Origin: Eleginops maclovinus
Taxonomy: Eukaryota > Chordata > Actinopteri > Perciformes > Eleginopidae
DNA length: 64,000 nt
Assembly: GCF_036324505.1 (NCBI RefSeq)
Contig: NC_086350.1
Span: 25,057,257-25,121,256, forward strand
Reading direction: 5' to 3'
The notes under the pieces were generated by a model. The model was not told the DNA's origin, made no database searches, and worked only from the letters and a program-made list of their open reading frames with translations. Made by a program: the position numbers and the translations under genes. How positions within the stretch are numbered: position 1 is the stretch's first letter; every line of letters starts with the position of its first letter. This document shows positions 60,961-64,000 of this stretch, in pieces.

Positions 60961-61927
60961 CACGGTATTTTTATTTCTCATGGTTGTTTAAAAGACAGCC
61001 TGCCTGGTCTGATGAACATGAGTTTTTTTTACCTTACATTGATCAGAAATTGCTAACAGTTAAATCAGCAGATGATCAATTTTTCTAAATGATTGGATGC
61101 TGAGGAGGCAGAAGGGTTATTTGTTAAAGTCAGCTTCAAATTACATTAACTCACACAGGGACAACCAGTACACTCAGAAAATACTATAAGGTTTGCACAA
61201 TACTCTAGACCTGGGAATTAGCGCATATTTATAAATGTGCAGTTCTTTGATCGTTGACCACAATACTTATTTTTTCTCTACTGCTGTCAGAGTTTATGTT
61301 TATGCCTGCATTTCATCCAACAATAACCATTTTTTTTAAAGGACAACAATTCCTTTTTTTTAATAGATTTCACACTTTTAGCTAGGAATTTCTTTCTTTT
61401 TTTATATCATGAACTGCTGTGGGCGGTACTGTTGCCATAATTGTATGAAAGTATTTGCACTTGCGAGCAAATTTCTGTGATATGCACACATTTATTCTCC
61501 AATCTCTTCTGCAAAATATGATGCAATTACAAAGCAGTCCACTAACATGGCCATATCTCTAGGGTTATGATCTACTTTACAACCCAGCACAAGTTCAAGA
61601 AGGAAGATATTTCATCAGCTCATCATGGGCGTTCTCCTTAAACCAATTACATTTCACCACAATCACGAGCAGCCAATCATCGAGCTGCATTCAAACTTTA
61701 AAATCATTCTCCTCTCTCCTGCAGTCAGCTGTGATTTCAGGTGTTTTAGCTGGGGTCCGTCTCCACCCCATCCACCTCCAGTCATCACATCTAGTGCCAG
61801 GAGAGATAATCCAAAAACCACACCTCCTTTTCATCCCACCTCCTCATCAAATTCAGATCTTCCACATCACCACAGTGTCTGGACCCCGGGGGGGTTTCCT
61901 ATTATACTCACAGCTGCACTTCCCCCT
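60961..61927. other. Intergenic, no supported feature
   Basis: AT-rich with T-runs near 61330-61410. The Pro/His-rich frame at 61625-61930 looks like C-rich chance sequence. Confidence 0.5.
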
Positions 61928-62045
61928 TAAGATATACGATATCAGGATCGGGGTCTAATCGCCAAATACTATTAACATGTATATCATATGTGTCAATGAA
62001 TGTTCTTCAAGCTAACAATGAAGCCTCTCCTGGTTGACATCAAAT
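61928..62045 (+). repeat. Second copy of the TTAAGATATACGATATCAGG repeat
   Basis: The phrase TTAAGATATACGATATCAGG, then ATCGGGGTCTAATCGCC and a TGTGTCAATGAATGTT segment, matches 25872-25960 in order. No coding content. Confidence 0.6.
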
Positions 62046-64000
62046 GTTTTCAGAGACATGTTTACAAGAATATGTGTCCACAGATATGTACATTCATTTC
62101 AGATGGAAGAAGAGGTGCTGAATTTCTGTCTAACTGATGAACATGAAGCTGTCTCACTACCAAAGTCCCACGTGTATCATGTAATATTGGTACTATTTTG
62201 AATTTCTTTAATCTAACTTTTAAAGTGCAAGACACTAGTTCATATTCTCAGTCTGAGCCAAACACACACAGGCACACAGAAGCCACTAGAACAAGCCCAC
62301 AATGTTTTTAATAGAACTCCATTTCCTTCTAAAGCAGTAGTAAAGTGAGTTTCCTCCTCTGGGCCCTCTGTGGCTCTGAGCAGATGCATTGTGGCCGGCT
62401 AAAAAGCTAAACACATCAGGGCGTGGTCAGAAACCACATGCATCTAAAACCACCAGCAGCAGCAGGCCAGGAGCATTACAGCCTGTACTGTAGGACTGGT
62501 TTAATGTGCAGTGGCTCATGGTGTAAACACCCTCATTAAAGATGCAAAGGACATTTTATTAGTTTAATTTTAAAGTGACTATTAGAAAAAGACAGATCTT
62601 GGAAATGGCAATAACTGTTTGTGTGTATTGATAGTGTGTGTAACAAATGACATATTCATCAGTTCTCTTCCAATTATTTTACAGTCATTCTTAAAAAGTG
62701 TTTAAGGTTTTGTGGATTAAGGCATTTCTCTCAATAGCTACTGCATGCCCAGTTTTCTCAACATGACATGTAAAAATATCTGCTCCTGTGCCTCTGTTAA
62801 GTTACCATGTGACACGTGTGTATTAATTGTGAATCTCCCACAGTTGATGTTACCTGTGTACTATGATAATTCCATGGTTGCATTAACTCATTCTTATGTG
62901 TTTTATGTGTATAACAGGGACAGTACACATTATAATAGACATTTCTGTAAATGTGCCAGGGTTGAGCAAGATAATGTAATATACTCTTGCTGCACCTCTT
63001 GTTAAACTATATGCAGTTAAAGAGTTTGAGATATTCTTTCTTATCCTTGTTGTACCCAGTATTATTCACGCTAGAAAAACCTGCTTGCCGCACTTCCAAT
63101 AATGCAACTTCATATTAGCTGCCAGTTAAATGTCCATGAAGATCTACCTCTACAGCCTGTACCTCAGGTTTTCTCTTTTAAAGTGCAGTCTCCACGCAAT
63201 TTGTTACCCTTTTGAGGTGAAGAGACACGCTTTGTTTGAGTTGTGAATGTGGGCTCTTTATCATATTCATAATCACTGTGCTTTAGCAGCATTTAATCAT
63301 AAGAGAATTCAATTATTTTAATCTACTACCAACTAATAAGAGAGGCTCATGAGATGTTTCCGTAGCAGAGGACTTTGTTTTTACAGTCGCTAAGCTAAAA
63401 TTTAAATTGATTCAAAGCCAAACTACATTATTTTACCGCTTTGTAAGGTAGATTCATTTCACCAGTGTAATTCAAGTTCAAGTTATTTCCCTATAAATGT
63501 GTTTTATATGACAAATGTTGAAGTTAATTTGATAAATATTAAGGGTTTTGCATTTTTGTGTTTTCCATTAAGTCATAGTCACTATTCATGCTACGTAAAC
63601 CCTTCTGCTGTAACGAGCTTTTACCCGATTCAAGTCAGTCACGGGTCAAAAAAGGCGCTATGGGGCATCACATTTAGGAGGGGGTTGCAAGAAATAAATC
63701 ATCTATTTAATGCTTCCAAAGCCTTCCTGAGTGTGTGTAATGGATGATAAACCAATAAATTCCAAGCTTGCAGGTAATAGCCTTAAAACGGGTGACCCAC
63801 AAGACATGGTGTTAAATCAGTTTTGCCTCTGCTTTTTAAAAACCACATCTGTTTTTAAAGTGCATTACCTAAAAGCTGATTATGACCGCTTCACAGAGAG
63901 TTTCTAATATAACTGAGTCCTGAGCTGAGTTTTAAACTGAATAAAAAGGGGAATACACACTTTTTATTACTTTCACTCAGGATATCATGATATAGGTTTA
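62046..64000. other. Intergenic, no supported feature
   Basis: Nothing recognisable: no splice-bounded exon, family motif or long repeat. Two frames of about 82-86 codons (62745-63005, 63499-63747) lack support. Confidence 0.5.

Overview
The window looks like vertebrate nuclear DNA, most likely from a teleost and probably a percomorph. The reasons are long pure (CA)n tracts, TTAA-flanked MITEs, hAT, Tc1 and L2-type elements of fish character, tRNA-headed SINE fragments and very sparse coding sequence. There is no bacterial gene, rRNA, CRISPR array or operon.

One cellular gene is recognisable. The first coding exon of a TrkC-type neurotrophin receptor (ntrk3; a or b paralogue not resolvable) lies on the minus strand at 30456-30733 and ends in a clean splice donor. 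Positions 1-30455 are therefore read as the start of its large first coding intron, and everything right of about 31.3 kb as sequence 5' of the gene. The second ntrk3 exon was not found. The intron is packed with microsatellites and repeats: a non-autonomous hAT element with a perfect 8-bp target duplication (14870-15858), two copies of a TTAA MITE (one nested in another repeat), a family of four related unclassified repeats shared with the far right of the window, and a 213-bp palindromic MITE close to exon 1.

The 35-45 kb region is a transposon graveyard. A ZMYM1-like hAT gene (minus strand, 35.0-41.6 kb) has a recognisable spliced first exon, a missing core, an in-frame stop and a 4.4-kb L2-type LINE inserted inside one of its exons. 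The LINE encodes endonuclease, reverse transcriptase and, near its 5' end, a hydrophobic segment followed by a 2A-like GEIQPNPGP motif. Next to it on the plus strand is a BED-finger hAT transposase pseudogene (42.26-44.11 kb), followed by a 5'-truncated LINE tail.

Two plus-strand stretches, 44.92-46.12 kb and 54.78-55.96 kb, have several open exons bounded by good splice signals that I cannot assign to a family. They are the most likely undescribed genes here. The rest of 46-64 kb holds a degenerate Tc1 transposase (56.2-57.1 kb), a BED-hAT fragment (53.0-53.7 kb), SINE tails, LTR-like relics, homopolymer runs and otherwise featureless AT-rich DNA.
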